From Phocaeicola oris (GTDB lineage Bacteria; Bacteroidota; Bacteroidia; Bacteroidales; Bacteroidaceae), in contig NZ_JAJLQX010000005.1 in the NCBI RefSeq assembly GCF_021295095.1, positions 1-64,000 of the forward strand: DNA of 64,000 bases, read 5' to 3'. The position numbers and the translations under genes were made by a program. Shown in pieces: positions 46,927 through 55,623 of this stretch (position 1 is its first letter; each line of letters opens with the position of its first letter). Under the pieces are notes generated by a model. That model worked only from the letters and a program-made list of their open reading frames with translations, had not been told where the DNA came from and ran no database searches.

Positions 46927-48339
46927 TTACCATTTATCTGTGCGGAAAGGATAAACCGGTAAGTTTGATTTACTCAACAGATTCCCAAGGATGGCATCGC
47001 CGAAACAATAGCGGACAGCAACGATTTTGTCCACTTTTAGAGAGGTAACTTCAACCTGTTTACCGTTAATAATCTCTGCTGTGGCCGGATGAAATACTTT
47101 ATCTGAGCCGGCTACTTCAAATCCTGTGATATTCGGATTGGCGATGAAGCCTTTTTCATTATGTGAGAAAGAAAGGATAGCTTTATTGCCGTTAACCTTC
47201 ATCGACAGATACATCGGTCCCCATGGGTCGCTGCCTTTCCAAGTATCGACCATTGACATGGCAGCTAAACGACGGCCGATGTTCAGTTTATCTCCCGGAT
47301 GGATATTATAAGAAACTTCATCCGGAGAAACCAAATCGTTGGTACATATCATTCCTGCATTCGTTGATTCCAAAGCTGCTGCCAATTGTTGTTCACGCAA
47401 CTTGGCTGTTTGGTCGGTATTGCTATAATTAAATGGGGCAATCTCTACAAAGTAGAAAGGCATACTGTCGTTTCCCCAATCTTTACGCCAGCCGGTAATT
47501 AAATCTTTCATTTTGTTGGCGTAATATTTATCACCTACATTTGATTCACCTTGATACCAGAGGAAGCCATAAGCGGTGTAATTCTTAATAGGATAAATCA
47601 TAGCGTTATAAAGCAGACTACCTGTTTTGTTGTTCCACTTATCCTGTGATTCATAGCTAACATTATCATATTTCTTGGTGTATTCAGGAGCCAGCCATGT
47701 GTCTATGTTAGTACCTCCCCAGCAAGTGACAAGAATACCGATGGGACGACCGGTCCAGCCTGAACGATACATCGCGAAGGTGTAGGCGGTGGCACTGAAG
47801 TACGGAGTATTTTCCGGAGAAGCGACTTTCCAGTCACCATGGCATTCCTCTCGAGGAGAACCGGCACGTTCTTCTTTCACCATCAAACAGTTAACATGAA
47901 ACCTGCCGGACTGTTGAATTAATGATTCAGAATGCTTGATAGGACAATCGGGTAACCATCCGCGAACAGGCATTTCCATATTGCTTTGGCCGGAGCAGAT
48001 CCAAACCTCACCAATTAATACGTTATGGATGGTGTAAGCACCGTCATTGGGTTGGGAAATGGTAATGGTGTACGGAGTATAACTCGGATCGATGGTGCTG
48101 AGTTCAGTCAGCCATTTTCCTTCATTATCACTTTGCGTCTGGACCGTTTCATTATTCCATGAGCCGGTAACGGTAACAGTTACATTTTTTGAGGCGTGTC
48201 CCCAAATCTTCACTTTTGTATTGTGCTGCAAAACGCAGTTGTCACTGAATACATTCGGTACAGAAATCTGTGCAGAAATATTTATTGGGGCAAATAGAAT
48301 GATCACCCCTAAAAGAATAGAATTAAAAATTCCTTTCAT
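46927..48339 (-). CDS. sialate O-acetylesterase-like SGNH hydrolase
   Basis: 470 aa with a signal peptide (to about residue 23). An N-terminal jelly-roll-like region (VPNVFSDNCVLQHNTKVKIWG) precedes the SGNH domain: CSGQSNMEMP with the nucleophilic Ser, TCWGGTNIDTW, WYQGESN and the C-terminal Asp-x-His region NIHPGDK. Such enzymes remove acetyl groups from sialic acids or from plant xylan and pectin. With the xylan theme elsewhere in the window, either is possible. It has its own promoter and terminator. Confidence 0.87.
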   Translation of the reverse strand: MKGIFNSILLGVIILFAPINISAQISVPNVFSDNCVLQHNTKVKIWGHASKNVTVTVTGSWNNETVQTQSDNEGKWLTELSTIDPSYTPYTITISQPNDGAYTIHNVLIGEVWICSGQSNMEMPVRGWLPDCPIKHSESLIQQSGRFHVNCLMVKEERAGSPREECHGDWKVASPENTPYFSATAYTFAMYRSGWTGRPIGILVTCWGGTNIDTWLAPEYTKKYDNVSYESQDKWNNKTGSLLYNAMIYPIKNYTAYGFLWYQGESNVGDKYYANKMKDLITGWRKDWGNDSMPFYFVEIAPFNYSNTDQTAKLREQQLAAALESTNAGMICTNDLVSPDEVSYNIHPGDKLNIGRRLAAMSMVDTWKGSDPWGPMYLSMKVNGNKAILSFSHNEKGFIANPNITGFEVAGSDKVFHPATAEIINGKQVEVTSLKVDKIVAVRYCFGDAILGNLLSKSNLPVYPFRTDKW

Positions 48340-48377
48340 AGTAATATTAATTTGTTGTTAAACTCGTTATTGTTGTA

Positions 48378-48408
48378 CAAAAGTATTTAATCTTTGTACA
48401 ACATGCAA
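48378..48408 (-). promoter_or_regulatory. promoter of the sialate O-acetylesterase gene
   Basis: On the minus strand TTG (48408..48406), 20 bases, then TACTTTTG (48385..48378), a full match to the consensus, 38 bases before the ATG. Confidence 0.65.
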
Positions 48409-49220
48409 TATTATCAGTGCCGAAATAGTTAAATTATTTGGATGCGATGAATCACCCGACTCATACATATAACCGAGTAAATACTATTAATAAATACCGA
48501 AACTCAACTGTATACCGGGCACAGAACGAAGCGTATAAAATGAGTTGAACACAAAAACGGCACATTGCTTTATGTCTCAAATAGTTACGAGCGTAGATAG
48601 ATTATGAGCCAGTAAAACGAAACGTTTATATTGGTTTACTTTTGGTTTACATTTGACGATCATTGGAACTCAAAAAAGGTGGCGAAGGTTTACATGGGGT
48701 TCCGGATGCTTAACATAAAACTGAGATGAATGGAATTGAGGATGGATAATCTGCTCTTTTTTACTGTAAACGGATTGTAATAAAGCAATCTACGCTTATT
48801 TCGGGCGGTTCAGGGGCAATGTATAAGGACTAAGAAAGAAAGGGCGTAGAACGGCCTTAAAACGCCGTTTGAAAGGGTGGTAAAATCTGAATGGTTTTGC
48901 CACCTTTTTTTTCGTGCATTTTGGGGTGATTTTAGGCACTGGTTGTTCAGGTGTTTGTTCAAAGTGGTTGTTCATTTTTCAAAAAGTGGTTGTTCAAAAG
49001 TGGGTTTTGGAGGGGTACGATACAAGGGGGGTAAAATACTACTTTTCCTGCGATATGTTATTTTTTTGTGCCGATAGCCCCCCCCCTAAATGCCACCACT
49101 TTTTTAAGTTTTACCGTTATTAAATAACGGAATATTAGACACTTTTCTACTTTTAGGGGTATAAAAGAGGGGGGGGGGATAGATGCAAGGGGGGAATAAG
49201 GGAGAGGTGAAGTAATCCAT
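48409..49220. other. intergenic region containing the unresolved left end of the prophage
   Basis: About 810 bases without a convincing gene. A degenerate 22-bp-type repeat (TCATACATATAA at 48461) marks host DNA up to about 48560. TTGGTTTAC occurs twice at 48631 and 48642. Four GTTGTTCA-like direct repeats lie at 48939-48996, and runs of G or C at 49026-49194. The join of host and prophage lies somewhere between 48560 and 49100 but the terminal dinucleotides cannot be fixed because the right end is not in view. Confidence 0.5.
48939..48996 (+). repeat. four GTTGTTCA-like direct repeats near the prophage end
   Basis: GGTTGTTCA at 48941, TTGTTCA at 48955, and the identical GTGGTTGTTCA at 48964 and 48986 (22 bases apart). 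Candidates for transposase subterminal sites or repressor binding sites. Confidence 0.6.
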
Positions 49221-49835
49221 TCATTCTTTCTTGGTTATTTCAATAATAATATGAGCAGCATTATTGGGTTTACCATATTTGTCGTAGAAAAGCGATTCCG
49301 TCTGCGAGACAGAGTTGGCAAACTTGCCACCGTTATTTACCGATAAAGCTGCAATTATTATTTTGGCAGTATTAGCAACTTGATTTATCCTTTTTTGTTT
49401 TGCTGTGCTCGTTTTCAGTTTTAATATCTGATTTTCGAGATCGAGACAATATCTTTTGAAAAAGTCCACGTAACAAATCATCAAACTCTCTTGAGTAATA
49501 CACTTAGGATTGCCTATAACCTCTATTTGCCGTTGGGATAAATGCCTGTCTGGATACCTACTCTTGTATTCCTGCTCTGCCTGATTCGCAAATTCGATAT
49601 AATCTTTATCTGTTGGGGGTAACAGTTCTGGCAACAACTTGGATAGAAAATTAATTCGGCTTTTGAACGTCTCAAACTTTGTCGTATTATGCAGAATGTA
49701 CGCAGTCTCAAGCAATTGGAGCAACTTTCCAACATACTGTTTTCTCTTCAGCTCTCTTTGCTTGGAATTGTTCCCTAATGAAAGGAGAAAATAAAAAAGA
49801 ATAACTGCAATTACAATTATATATGTTATAGCCAT
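49221..49835 (-). CDS. phage membrane-anchored protein of unknown function
   Basis: 204 aa from the ATG at 49835, 26 bases after the repressor stop; the frame extends upstream into the repressor gene and that part is rejected. One N-terminal membrane helix (AITYIIVIAVILFYFLLSL) is followed by a charged, helical region (ETFKSRINFLSKLLPELL) and a basic stretch. No family recognised. Because it is expressed with the repressor, it may act in the lysogen, for instance in exclusion of other phages; this is inference only. Confidence 0.6.
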   Translation of the reverse strand: MAITYIIVIAVILFYFLLSLGNNSKQRELKRKQYVGKLLQLLETAYILHNTTKFETFKSRINFLSKLLPELLPPTDKDYIEFANQAEQEYKSRYPDRHLSQRQIEVIGNPKCITQESLMICYVDFFKRYCLDLENQILKLKTSTAKQKRINQVANTAKIIIAALSVNNGGKFANSVSQTESLFYDKYGKPNNAAHIIIEITKKE

Positions 49836-49861
49836 GATAATATAAATATTTAAGAGAAATA

Positions 49862-50596
49862 CTAAACAAGTCGAACAAGACCGATGATGGTACTGAGTGA
49901 ACGAATATCGGACTTGGGAAGTTGGAATGGTTTGAAGCGAGAGTTTTCGGAAACACAGAGGATACACTTATCGTCTTTCTCGCACTCCTCCACACGCTTG
50001 ACGAGGGCACCTTGGCTGGTGTCAAGGACATAGATACTACCCCACTGAAAGAAGAGTATATCGGAAATTTTACGACAGGCAATGATGTCGCCGTTGTTGT
50101 AGAGCGGCACCATGGAGTCTCCAGACACACGGATGAGGAAGTTAGCCCCCTTTGCCTCGAACTCGGGGATGGTGTAGTGGTCGCAGTTCTCCAAATACAC
50201 GCCATCGCTGTCAGCAGCGGGAAAACCTGCTATAGCATCAAGCGGGATAAGCGGGATGCCCTTTGCTGATTTTCGTGCCATCTTTTCTTGCTGAACTGCC
50301 ATATTCTGTGTATCTTTGGAGATAGAAAGAGACTGTTTTTCAGCAGGTGGACTACTTGGAGTACCTTTCGTTTTGAGCATTGATCCCTTACCTGTAAGCA
50401 GCCATTCATGATTGATATCGGGCGCATAGGCAAGAAATCTCGATATATTTTCTTCGCTTATCCCATTGTTTTGCCCAAGGATGCCTCGTGTAGTCCCTGA
50501 AGCTTTATAATATTCATAATCAGAAACACCTTTTTTAGATAAATAAAGCGAGATATTTTGCTTTATTTGTGATTTTTCTTGCTTATTTTCTTGCAT
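49862..50596 (-). CDS. phage repressor, HTH plus S24 (LexA-like) peptidase
   Basis: 244 aa. The N-terminal 70 residues form a Cro/CI-like helix-turn-helix (YYKASGTTRGILGQNNGISEENISRFL). A linker leads to the S24 domain: a probable self-cleavage pair Ala123-Gly124 (DAIAGFP), nucleophile Ser161 in VSGDSMVP and general base Lys200 in GALVKRV. It should repress the early promoter at 50591-50621 and be inactivated by RecA after DNA damage. Mu itself uses a different repressor, so induction by SOS is a real difference. Confidence 0.88.
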   Translation of the reverse strand: MQENKQEKSQIKQNISLYLSKKGVSDYEYYKASGTTRGILGQNNGISEENISRFLAYAPDINHEWLLTGKGSMLKTKGTPSSPPAEKQSLSISKDTQNMAVQQEKMARKSAKGIPLIPLDAIAGFPAADSDGVYLENCDHYTIPEFEAKGANFLIRVSGDSMVPLYNNGDIIACRKISDILFFQWGSIYVLDTSQGALVKRVEECEKDDKCILCVSENSRFKPFQLPKSDIRSLSTIIGLVRLV

Positions 50597-50621
50597 AGTC
50601 GAAATATCTTGTTTACCTTTG
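50591..50621 (+). promoter_or_regulatory. early (lytic) promoter of the prophage
   Basis: TTG at 50591-50593, 20 bases, then TACCTTTG at 50614-50621. It faces the early genes and overlaps the repressor start region. Confidence 0.6.
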
Positions 50622-50626
50622 CAATG

Positions 50627-50642
50627 TGTTCATTAAAGAACA
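50627..50642. promoter_or_regulatory. candidate repressor operator
   Basis: TGTTCATTAAAGAACA has 5-bp inverted arms (TGTTC/GAACA) around 6 bases and lies between the two divergent -7 boxes. The half-site is also present in the direct repeats near the left end. Confidence 0.4.
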
Positions 50643-50648
50643 AGTGGT

Positions 50649-50656
50649 CAAATATA
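50649..50656 (-). promoter_or_regulatory. candidate -7 box (TATATTTG) for the repressor gene
   Basis: Minus-strand TAnnTTTG match 52 bases upstream of the repressor ATG at 50596, divergent from the early promoter. Confidence 0.4.
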
Positions 50657-50697
50657 AGAAAAAAGGCCGAGAAATAAGAATTTAAATATTAAAGATT

Positions 50698-51054
50698 ATG
50701 AAAAAGAAAAATCGCAACCGTTGTAATAACGGCAGAACGGAAGAACTGGTCATCAGTATTGATGTTACCCAAGAATTAAAACAAGCTCTCAGAGAGCGTC
50801 AATCAGAGGAAGCATCGTTTCCTCGGAGTGGTCGGACTGAGCATAGACTTGCTGAGCTTGAGCGGCAGCGTAAGAATCTACTTTTCTTATTATCTCGTGT
50901 TCTTCAAGCCGCCCCTGAATATAGGCTACGTCCATCAGAACTTGCAGTTGATGTCGTCGGCGACTTATCCTGTCTTTCTCAGGAGTCGGAAGCGTATCTG
51001 AGATTTCGAATGATGCGAGATTGTCCCTCTCGAACTTCCAGAGACAATATTTAG
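50698..51054 (+). CDS. possible first early phage protein
   Basis: 118 aa, 76 bases behind the early promoter, with a very basic N-terminus (MKKKNRNRCNNGRTEEL) and ISIDVTQELKQALRER, which looks protein-like. Most of the frame overlaps an opposite-strand frame at 50789-51172 that also looks coding. Both may be real only if they overlap tail to tail; the C-terminal half of this one is less convincing. Confidence 0.35.
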   Translation: MKKKNRNRCNNGRTEELVISIDVTQELKQALRERQSEEASFPRSGRTEHRLAELERQRKNLLFLLSRVLQAAPEYRLRPSELAVDVVGDLSCLSQESEAYLRFRMMRDCPSRTSRDNI

Positions 51055-51172
51055 CGAACCAAACCTTGTCATCCTTTTGTTTGTCATGCTCAAACATGGT
51101 TGGCAGAATGGACATTAACAAGTTTCTAAGGGCATCGAACTGAGCTTTGAGTATGATTAAAGCAGTATCCAT
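50789..51172 (-). CDS. small phage protein on the strand opposite the early genes
   Basis: 127 aa. MDTALIILKAQFDALRNLLM and FEHDKQKDDKVWFAKYCLWK have a natural residue balance and helical pattern. A TATTTTTG box lies 25 bases upstream (51204..51197). No family recognised. It would be transcribed against the early operon, placing it with the lysogenic genes. Confidence 0.5.
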   Translation of the reverse strand: MDTALIILKAQFDALRNLLMSILPTMFEHDKQKDDKVWFAKYCLWKFERDNLASFEISDTLPTPEKDRISRRRHQLQVLMDVAYIQGRLEEHEIIRKVDSYAAAQAQQVYAQSDHSEETMLPLIDAL

Positions 51173-51196
51173 ATTATTCCATTTAGAATTTGGCTA

Positions 51197-51204
51197 CAAA
51201 AATA
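51197..51204 (-). promoter_or_regulatory. candidate -7 box (TATTTTTG) for the opposite-strand phage gene
   Basis: Minus-strand TAnnTTTG match 25 bases upstream of the ATG at 51172; no -33 element seen. Confidence 0.35.
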
Positions 51205-51235
51205 ATGATAATGTTTGAATTAAATAAGTGAGATT

Positions 51236-51592
51236 ATGGAAAAGTACATTCACATCAAGAAAGAAGACCGTGAGTTTATCGCAAAGTCATGTAAGGTTAC
51301 CGAGCGCATGATTTTCTACGCCACTCATTACGAGAAGGACACGGATCTTGCGAAGAAGATACGCACGATTGCCTTACAGCGTGGCGGAATTGTAATGGTG
51401 AAAGCTCCTGAGATAGAAACCCTGCATGATGCAGACGGCTATATGAGACAGTACCTCGGTGATGTTCTGCTGGAATTTTCAAAGACGGAGCCTGTGTGCG
51501 ACGTTTACCAAAAAGGTAAAAAGGTACGCCACTTTGATAACGTAATGACGAGCGACATTCAAAAAATTCAAGACTGGGCAGCAACTTTGTAA
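51236..51592 (+). CDS. early phage regulatory-like protein, unknown
   Basis: 118 aa. The N-terminal IHIKKEDREFIAKSCKVTERMIFYATHYE resembles a winged-helix or helix-turn-helix segment, and the gene sits directly before the transposase, where Mu has ner. A Ner-like DNA-binding role is therefore possible but not shown. It starts in front of muA by 9 bases and is surely co-transcribed with it. Confidence 0.65.
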   Translation: MEKYIHIKKEDREFIAKSCKVTERMIFYATHYEKDTDLAKKIRTIALQRGGIVMVKAPEIETLHDADGYMRQYLGDVLLEFSKTEPVCDVYQKGKKVRHFDNVMTSDIQKIQDWAATL

Positions 51593-51601
51593 GAGGGCGA
51601 T

Positions 51602-53596
51602 ATGGAGTATTACGGTAATAAACTTTGCATATCATACGGAGAACTGATAGACGGTGGCATCGTAAGTGTTTCCAACTATCAGAATTTGACTCGTCGTAAC
51701 AAAGTGGACGTAGTCCGCCGTGGTGGTGGTGCGAGTGGCTGTTGTGCTCTGATTGCTATAGATAGTTTACCATCGAAGTACAAGGAAAAGGTAGAGAAGG
51801 TATATCCCGGAGGCGACGAAGTGAGAGTGCGACACTGGATAATATCAAACTACGAAACAGACCAACAGGCGATAGCTTTTTTCAGTGATCGTGGCAAGGC
51901 TGGCATTGAACTGCCACCAGAAAAAGTAGCTGAATATACACAGAATGCCTCTGTGCTGAATACTTGCATCAAACTCTATGAACGTGCGAAAGACTATCAT
52001 CGTTTGATGGGAGACAAGTACAACTGGGATATGATGGCCAAGACCATTGAAACGCTGCGCGAGAAGTTTGGACATACACTCCCAACCAGCACCCTCCGCT
52101 TCAGAAAGAAGGTGAACGAGTACAAGCGTGGGGGCTACGGCTGCCTTATCAGCGGCAAGTTCGGCAACCAGAGTGCAAGGAAGGTGGACTACAAGACTAA
52201 GAAGCTGGTTCGCAGCTTGGCAGTCCTGTCCAACAAGCCCTTTAACAGTACCGTCCATGAAATGTATATCAGTTTTGTCTGTGGCGAGCTTGACGTTTAT
52301 AACCCGAAGACCGGCGAGCTGTTCAATCCCGATGACTTCACGGATAAGAACGGCGACCCGAAGTTCCTGAGCGAGAGCACCATCAATAACATTCTGAACG
52401 AGCCGGCAACCCGTATGCTGATAGAGAAGTCGCTGTCAAGCTGGAGTACCTTCATGCACGAGCAGATGCCCCACATGCACCGTCATGGCGGCGACTTCTC
52501 ACTTTCGCAGATAACAATGGACGACGTGGACCTGACGCGCAAGCTGAAGGACACGAAGCAGAGAGTACACGCCTACTATGCCTACGATGTGGTAAGCCAG
52601 TGCGTGGTTGGTGCGAGCTATGCGCGTAAGAAAGACGAGAGCCTCGTTGTGGACTGCTTCCGGGATATGTTCCGCCTGATAGAAAGGCACGGCTGGGGAA
52701 TGCCTGCCGGCATAGAGGTGGAGAACCACCTGATGACACAGTACAAAGACGGCTTCCTGCAAGCCGGTGTTGCCTTCCCGTTCGTACGTTTCTGCGCTCC
52801 GCAGAACTCTCAGGAGAAATATGCCGAACCATTGAACGGTGCGAAGAAGCGCAGCATCATCCACAAGAACCACGAGGGCATCGGACGCTTTTACGGCAAG
52901 GGCAAATGGCGTCAGGAGTACAAGAAAATCAGCGACGAGACCAACGAACTGTACGAGGACAAGGAATACTTCAGCTATGAGCAGCTGGTTGCCGACGATA
53001 AAGCGGACACCTACGAATGGAACCACGCCTTGCACCCTAACCAAAAGAAGTTCCCCGGAATGACGAGGTGGGACGTTCTCTGCGAGCGTATCAATCCGAC
53101 GCTGCTGCCTTTGGATAAGCTGACACTGGCCCGCCATATAGGGGAACACGTCGATACGAGCATCCGAAGGAACTCGACCGTAAGGGTTGCCTATGAGGAT
53201 TGGTGGCTAAGCGATACCAGCGTGTTGGAGAAACTTGCCCCTAACAACTATAAGGTAACCGCTTATTGGCTGCCCGACGAGGAAGGCAAAGCCACCGAGG
53301 TGTTCATATTTCAAGGCGACAAGTACATCGACAGGGTGGAGAAGGTGCAGACCTTCAACAGAGTGATGGCCGAGCAGACCGATGAGGACAAGGCTGCCTT
53401 TGTGAAGCAACAGAAGAAGATTGCCAAGTTTAATAAGTACATCGAGGAGAACGCCATTGACAGATTGGGAATATTGAAGCCCGTCCCCCAGACAAAGCAG
53501 GAAGCCTCCCAAGAGCTGATAGCCTCCGCCCCTCAGGAATACGAGCCGGTGATGCCGTTGCCAAGCGCATCGGACAGGGCCGTAGCCGACATATAG
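51602..53596 (+). CDS. MuA-type DDE transposase
   Basis: 664 aa, the usual MuA size. N-terminal DNA-binding region (SYGELIDGGIVSVSNYQNLTR), an inner helical domain, then the retroviral-integrase-like core. ITMDDVDL (D307/D308) is the first catalytic aspartate. The position of the second reads GIEVENHLM, with Glu instead of the usual Asp-Asn, and the third glutamate is near SQEKYAE (E405). The C-terminal beta barrel and a MuB-contact tail follow. It cuts and joins the phage ends for integration and replicative transposition. The next gene is its MuB partner. Confidence 0.92.
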   Translation: MEYYGNKLCISYGELIDGGIVSVSNYQNLTRRNKVDVVRRGGGASGCCALIAIDSLPSKYKEKVEKVYPGGDEVRVRHWIISNYETDQQAIAFFSDRGKAGIELPPEKVAEYTQNASVLNTCIKLYERAKDYHRLMGDKYNWDMMAKTIETLREKFGHTLPTSTLRFRKKVNEYKRGGYGCLISGKFGNQSARKVDYKTKKLVRSLAVLSNKPFNSTVHEMYISFVCGELDVYNPKTGELFNPDDFTDKNGDPKFLSESTINNILNEPATRMLIEKSLSSWSTFMHEQMPHMHRHGGDFSLSQITMDDVDLTRKLKDTKQRVHAYYAYDVVSQCVVGASYARKKDESLVVDCFRDMFRLIERHGWGMPAGIEVENHLMTQYKDGFLQAGVAFPFVRFCAPQNSQEKYAEPLNGAKKRSIIHKNHEGIGRFYGKGKWRQEYKKISDETNELYEDKEYFSYEQLVADDKADTYEWNHALHPNQKKFPGMTRWDVLCERINPTLLPLDKLTLARHIGEHVDTSIRRNSTVRVAYEDWWLSDTSVLEKLAPNNYKVTAYWLPDEEGKATEVFIFQGDKYIDRVEKVQTFNRVMAEQTDEDKAAFVKQQKKIAKFNKYIEENAIDRLGILKPVPQTKQEASQELIASAPQEYEPVMPLPSASDRAVADI

Positions 53597-53691
53597 GAAT
53601 AACATTAACAAAATTGATTATCGGCAGCATTCGGCAAAACAAGCAAGCTTGATTGCGCTCATTTGCACGATAATTAAAATGCCATTAGAAT

Positions 53692-54567
53692 ATGATTACA
53701 ACAGGCAATAAACAGCGGATATTGGATGCGATAGCAGCCAACCGCAAGAACTATCCGAGCGATGCCAAACACGCATCGGCATTAGGCATCTCCGCAAGCG
53801 TTTACAACGGTTTGAAGAAGGGACAGACGGAAAAAGCCCTGAGCGATGCCAACTGGGTGAACATTGCCCGAAAGCTGGACGTGAACCTCCGTGAGACGAT
53901 AGAGTGGAAAGGCGCACAGACGGAAACTTTCAAATACATCAGCCTTCAGATGGCGGCGTGTCAGGAACGCAGCCTTAGCGTGATACTCTGCGACCTGCCG
54001 AACATCGGCAAGACATACACGGCACGCTGGTATGTGAACGAACATCGCAATGCGGTATATATAGACTGCTCACAGGTGAAGACCAAGCGTGCGCTGGTGA
54101 AGAAGATTGCTCAGGAGTTTGGCGTGGGCGTGAGCGGCAAGTATCAGGACACATACGAGGACCTTGTGTATTACCTGCGCTCTATGGAGCGTCCTTTGGT
54201 AGTTCTTGACGAAGCCGGGGACCTACAGTACGAGGCATTCTTGGAGCTCAAGGCACTGTGGAACGCAACCGAGATGTGCTGCGGCTGGTATATGATGGGC
54301 GCTGACGGTCTGCGTGTCAAGATAAACCGGATGGTGGAGCATCAGAAGGTGGGTTATGCCGAGATATTCTCCCGTTATGGTGGTAAATACAGCCGTGTTA
54401 CGCCTGATCAAGACGATGACCGCCGACGCTTCCTTATGGAGCAGGCGCGCGCCGTAGCGACCGTAAATGCCTTGAAAGGAACGGATATTGGTCAGATAGT
54501 ACGCAAGAGCGCAGGAGGACTTAGACGAGTTTACACGGAAATTGAAAAGATAAAAAGAGGAGCATAA
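53692..54567 (+). CDS. MuB-type transposition target ATPase
   Basis: 291 aa. A Cro-like helix-turn-helix (ASALGISASVYNGLKKG, about 28-44) precedes an AAA+ domain with a variant Walker A (CDLPNIGKTYTA, about 100-111) and Walker B (PLVVLDEAGDL, about 168-178). MuB binds target DNA, protects phage DNA from self-insertion and delivers targets to MuA. It follows muA by 95 bases, consistent with one early operon. Confidence 0.9.
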   Translation: MITTGNKQRILDAIAANRKNYPSDAKHASALGISASVYNGLKKGQTEKALSDANWVNIARKLDVNLRETIEWKGAQTETFKYISLQMAACQERSLSVILCDLPNIGKTYTARWYVNEHRNAVYIDCSQVKTKRALVKKIAQEFGVGVSGKYQDTYEDLVYYLRSMERPLVVLDEAGDLQYEAFLELKALWNATEMCCGWYMMGADGLRVKINRMVEHQKVGYAEIFSRYGGKYSRVTPDQDDDRRRFLMEQARAVATVNALKGTDIGQIVRKSAGGLRRVYTEIEKIKRGA

Positions 54568-54569
54568 TT

Positions 54570-54812
54570 ATGATGACGAAGATAGAAATGGAGGCTATGA
54601 ATGCCGTTATCGGTATCCGAAAGGAGATGGAAAAAGGTAACGAGGTAAATTGGGAACAGCGCAGGTATGAAATTGCAAAAGAGTGCCTTCCTATGGTTTA
54701 CAAGCTGGCTTCCGAAATCGCAGTTCACGAACTCACAAGCACTCAACAGGTAGCACAGATTTGCATTTGCCTTGCTGATAATCTCATTAATGAACTGAAA
54801 ACGAAAAAATAG
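54570..54812 (+). CDS. small early phage protein, unknown
   Basis: 80 aa, all-helical by pattern (MEAMNAVIGIRKEMEKGNEV, EIAVHELTSTQQVAQICICL). Starts 2 bases after muB and ends 2 bases before the ATPase gene, so it is part of the early operon. No family recognised. Confidence 0.6.
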   Translation: MMTKIEMEAMNAVIGIRKEMEKGNEVNWEQRRYEIAKECLPMVYKLASEIAVHELTSTQQVAQICICLADNLINELKTKK

Positions 54813-54814
54813 TA

Positions 54815-55450
54815 ATGAGCAAACGAGCGTACAGTCCGAAAGAAATTGCAGCCAAGAAATGGGTGACATTGCCGTGGGGCGAGCGGTGGAGCAAGCCATT
54901 TGGCTTCCCTGCCGAGAATGCCTCGTGGTTCATCAGCGGCGCGAGCGCACAGGGCAAGAGTTCGTTCGTTATGCAGTTGGGCAAGGAACTGTGCAAGTAT
55001 GGTCCTGTTCTCTATATGAGCTACGAGGAAGGCGTGAATCAAAGTTTCCAACGCCGCATGGACTATCTGAATATGAATGAAGTACAAGGGCATTTCAGAG
55101 TTGTAACCGACGAGTCGATAGATGAACTTGCCAAGCGGCTGGCCAAGCCAAAATCGCCAAAATTCATCATTGTGGACTCCTTTCAAGTAGGGTGCTGGGA
55201 CTATGGTTGGAGTTACCCTGCCGCGGTAGCATTGATGAAGAGGTTCAGGCGCAAGTGCTTTATCTTTATCAGCCAAGAGCACAAGAGCGAGCCTTCGGGC
55301 AAGCCGGCAGTGAGCCTGCGGTATATCTGCGACATGAAGGTGCGCGTGATGGGCTACAAGGCTTACTGTTTAGGCAGGTCAATCGGTGAAGCTGGCAACC
55401 ATTATGTGGTCTGGAAAGAAGGTATTTTGAAAACAAGTAACAATTTATAG
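54815..55450 (+). CDS. RecA-superfamily phage ATPase
   Basis: 211 aa. Walker A is SGASAQGKSSF (about 41-51) and Walker B is FIIVDSF (about 117-123). LYMSYEEG and FIFISQEHKSE fit the RecA/DnaB-like P-loop fold. It may load or assist phage DNA replication; there is no DnaB N-terminal domain, so it is not a full helicase. The strand and spacing place it in the early operon. Confidence 0.75.
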   Translation: MSKRAYSPKEIAAKKWVTLPWGERWSKPFGFPAENASWFISGASAQGKSSFVMQLGKELCKYGPVLYMSYEEGVNQSFQRRMDYLNMNEVQGHFRVVTDESIDELAKRLAKPKSPKFIIVDSFQVGCWDYGWSYPAAVALMKRFRRKCFIFISQEHKSEPSGKPAVSLRYICDMKVRVMGYKAYCLGRSIGEAGNHYVVWKEGILKTSNNL

Positions 55451-55452
55451 CT

Positions 55453-55620
55453 ATGGCAAATAAGAGAGACGGCCTGTTGTATCGGTTGAGAAAAAAAGGA
55501 ATAAAGTGCAACACGGGAAAGCGAGAGATTTATTTTCCTTATGGAAAAGATCCGATGGAGGTCGTACAGGTAAGGAGGTTGCATGATGAGTATAAATTCA
55601 ATGTTCAATTTACAATATAG
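55453..55620 (+). CDS. small phage protein, unknown
   Basis: 55 aa (MANKRDGLLYRLRKKG to VQFTI), starting 2 bases after the ATPase stop and ending 3 bases before the next start. Basic N-terminus and a beta-rich remainder. Tight packing supports it as a gene. Confidence 0.55.
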   Translation: MANKRDGLLYRLRKKGIKCNTGKREIYFPYGKDPMEVVQVRRLHDEYKFNVQFTI

Positions 55621-55623
55621 ATA

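Noticed and set aside
51845-53149. Long antisense frames inside muA
   Set aside because: They are shadows of a GC-rich coding region; the sense frame has the domains of a transposase.
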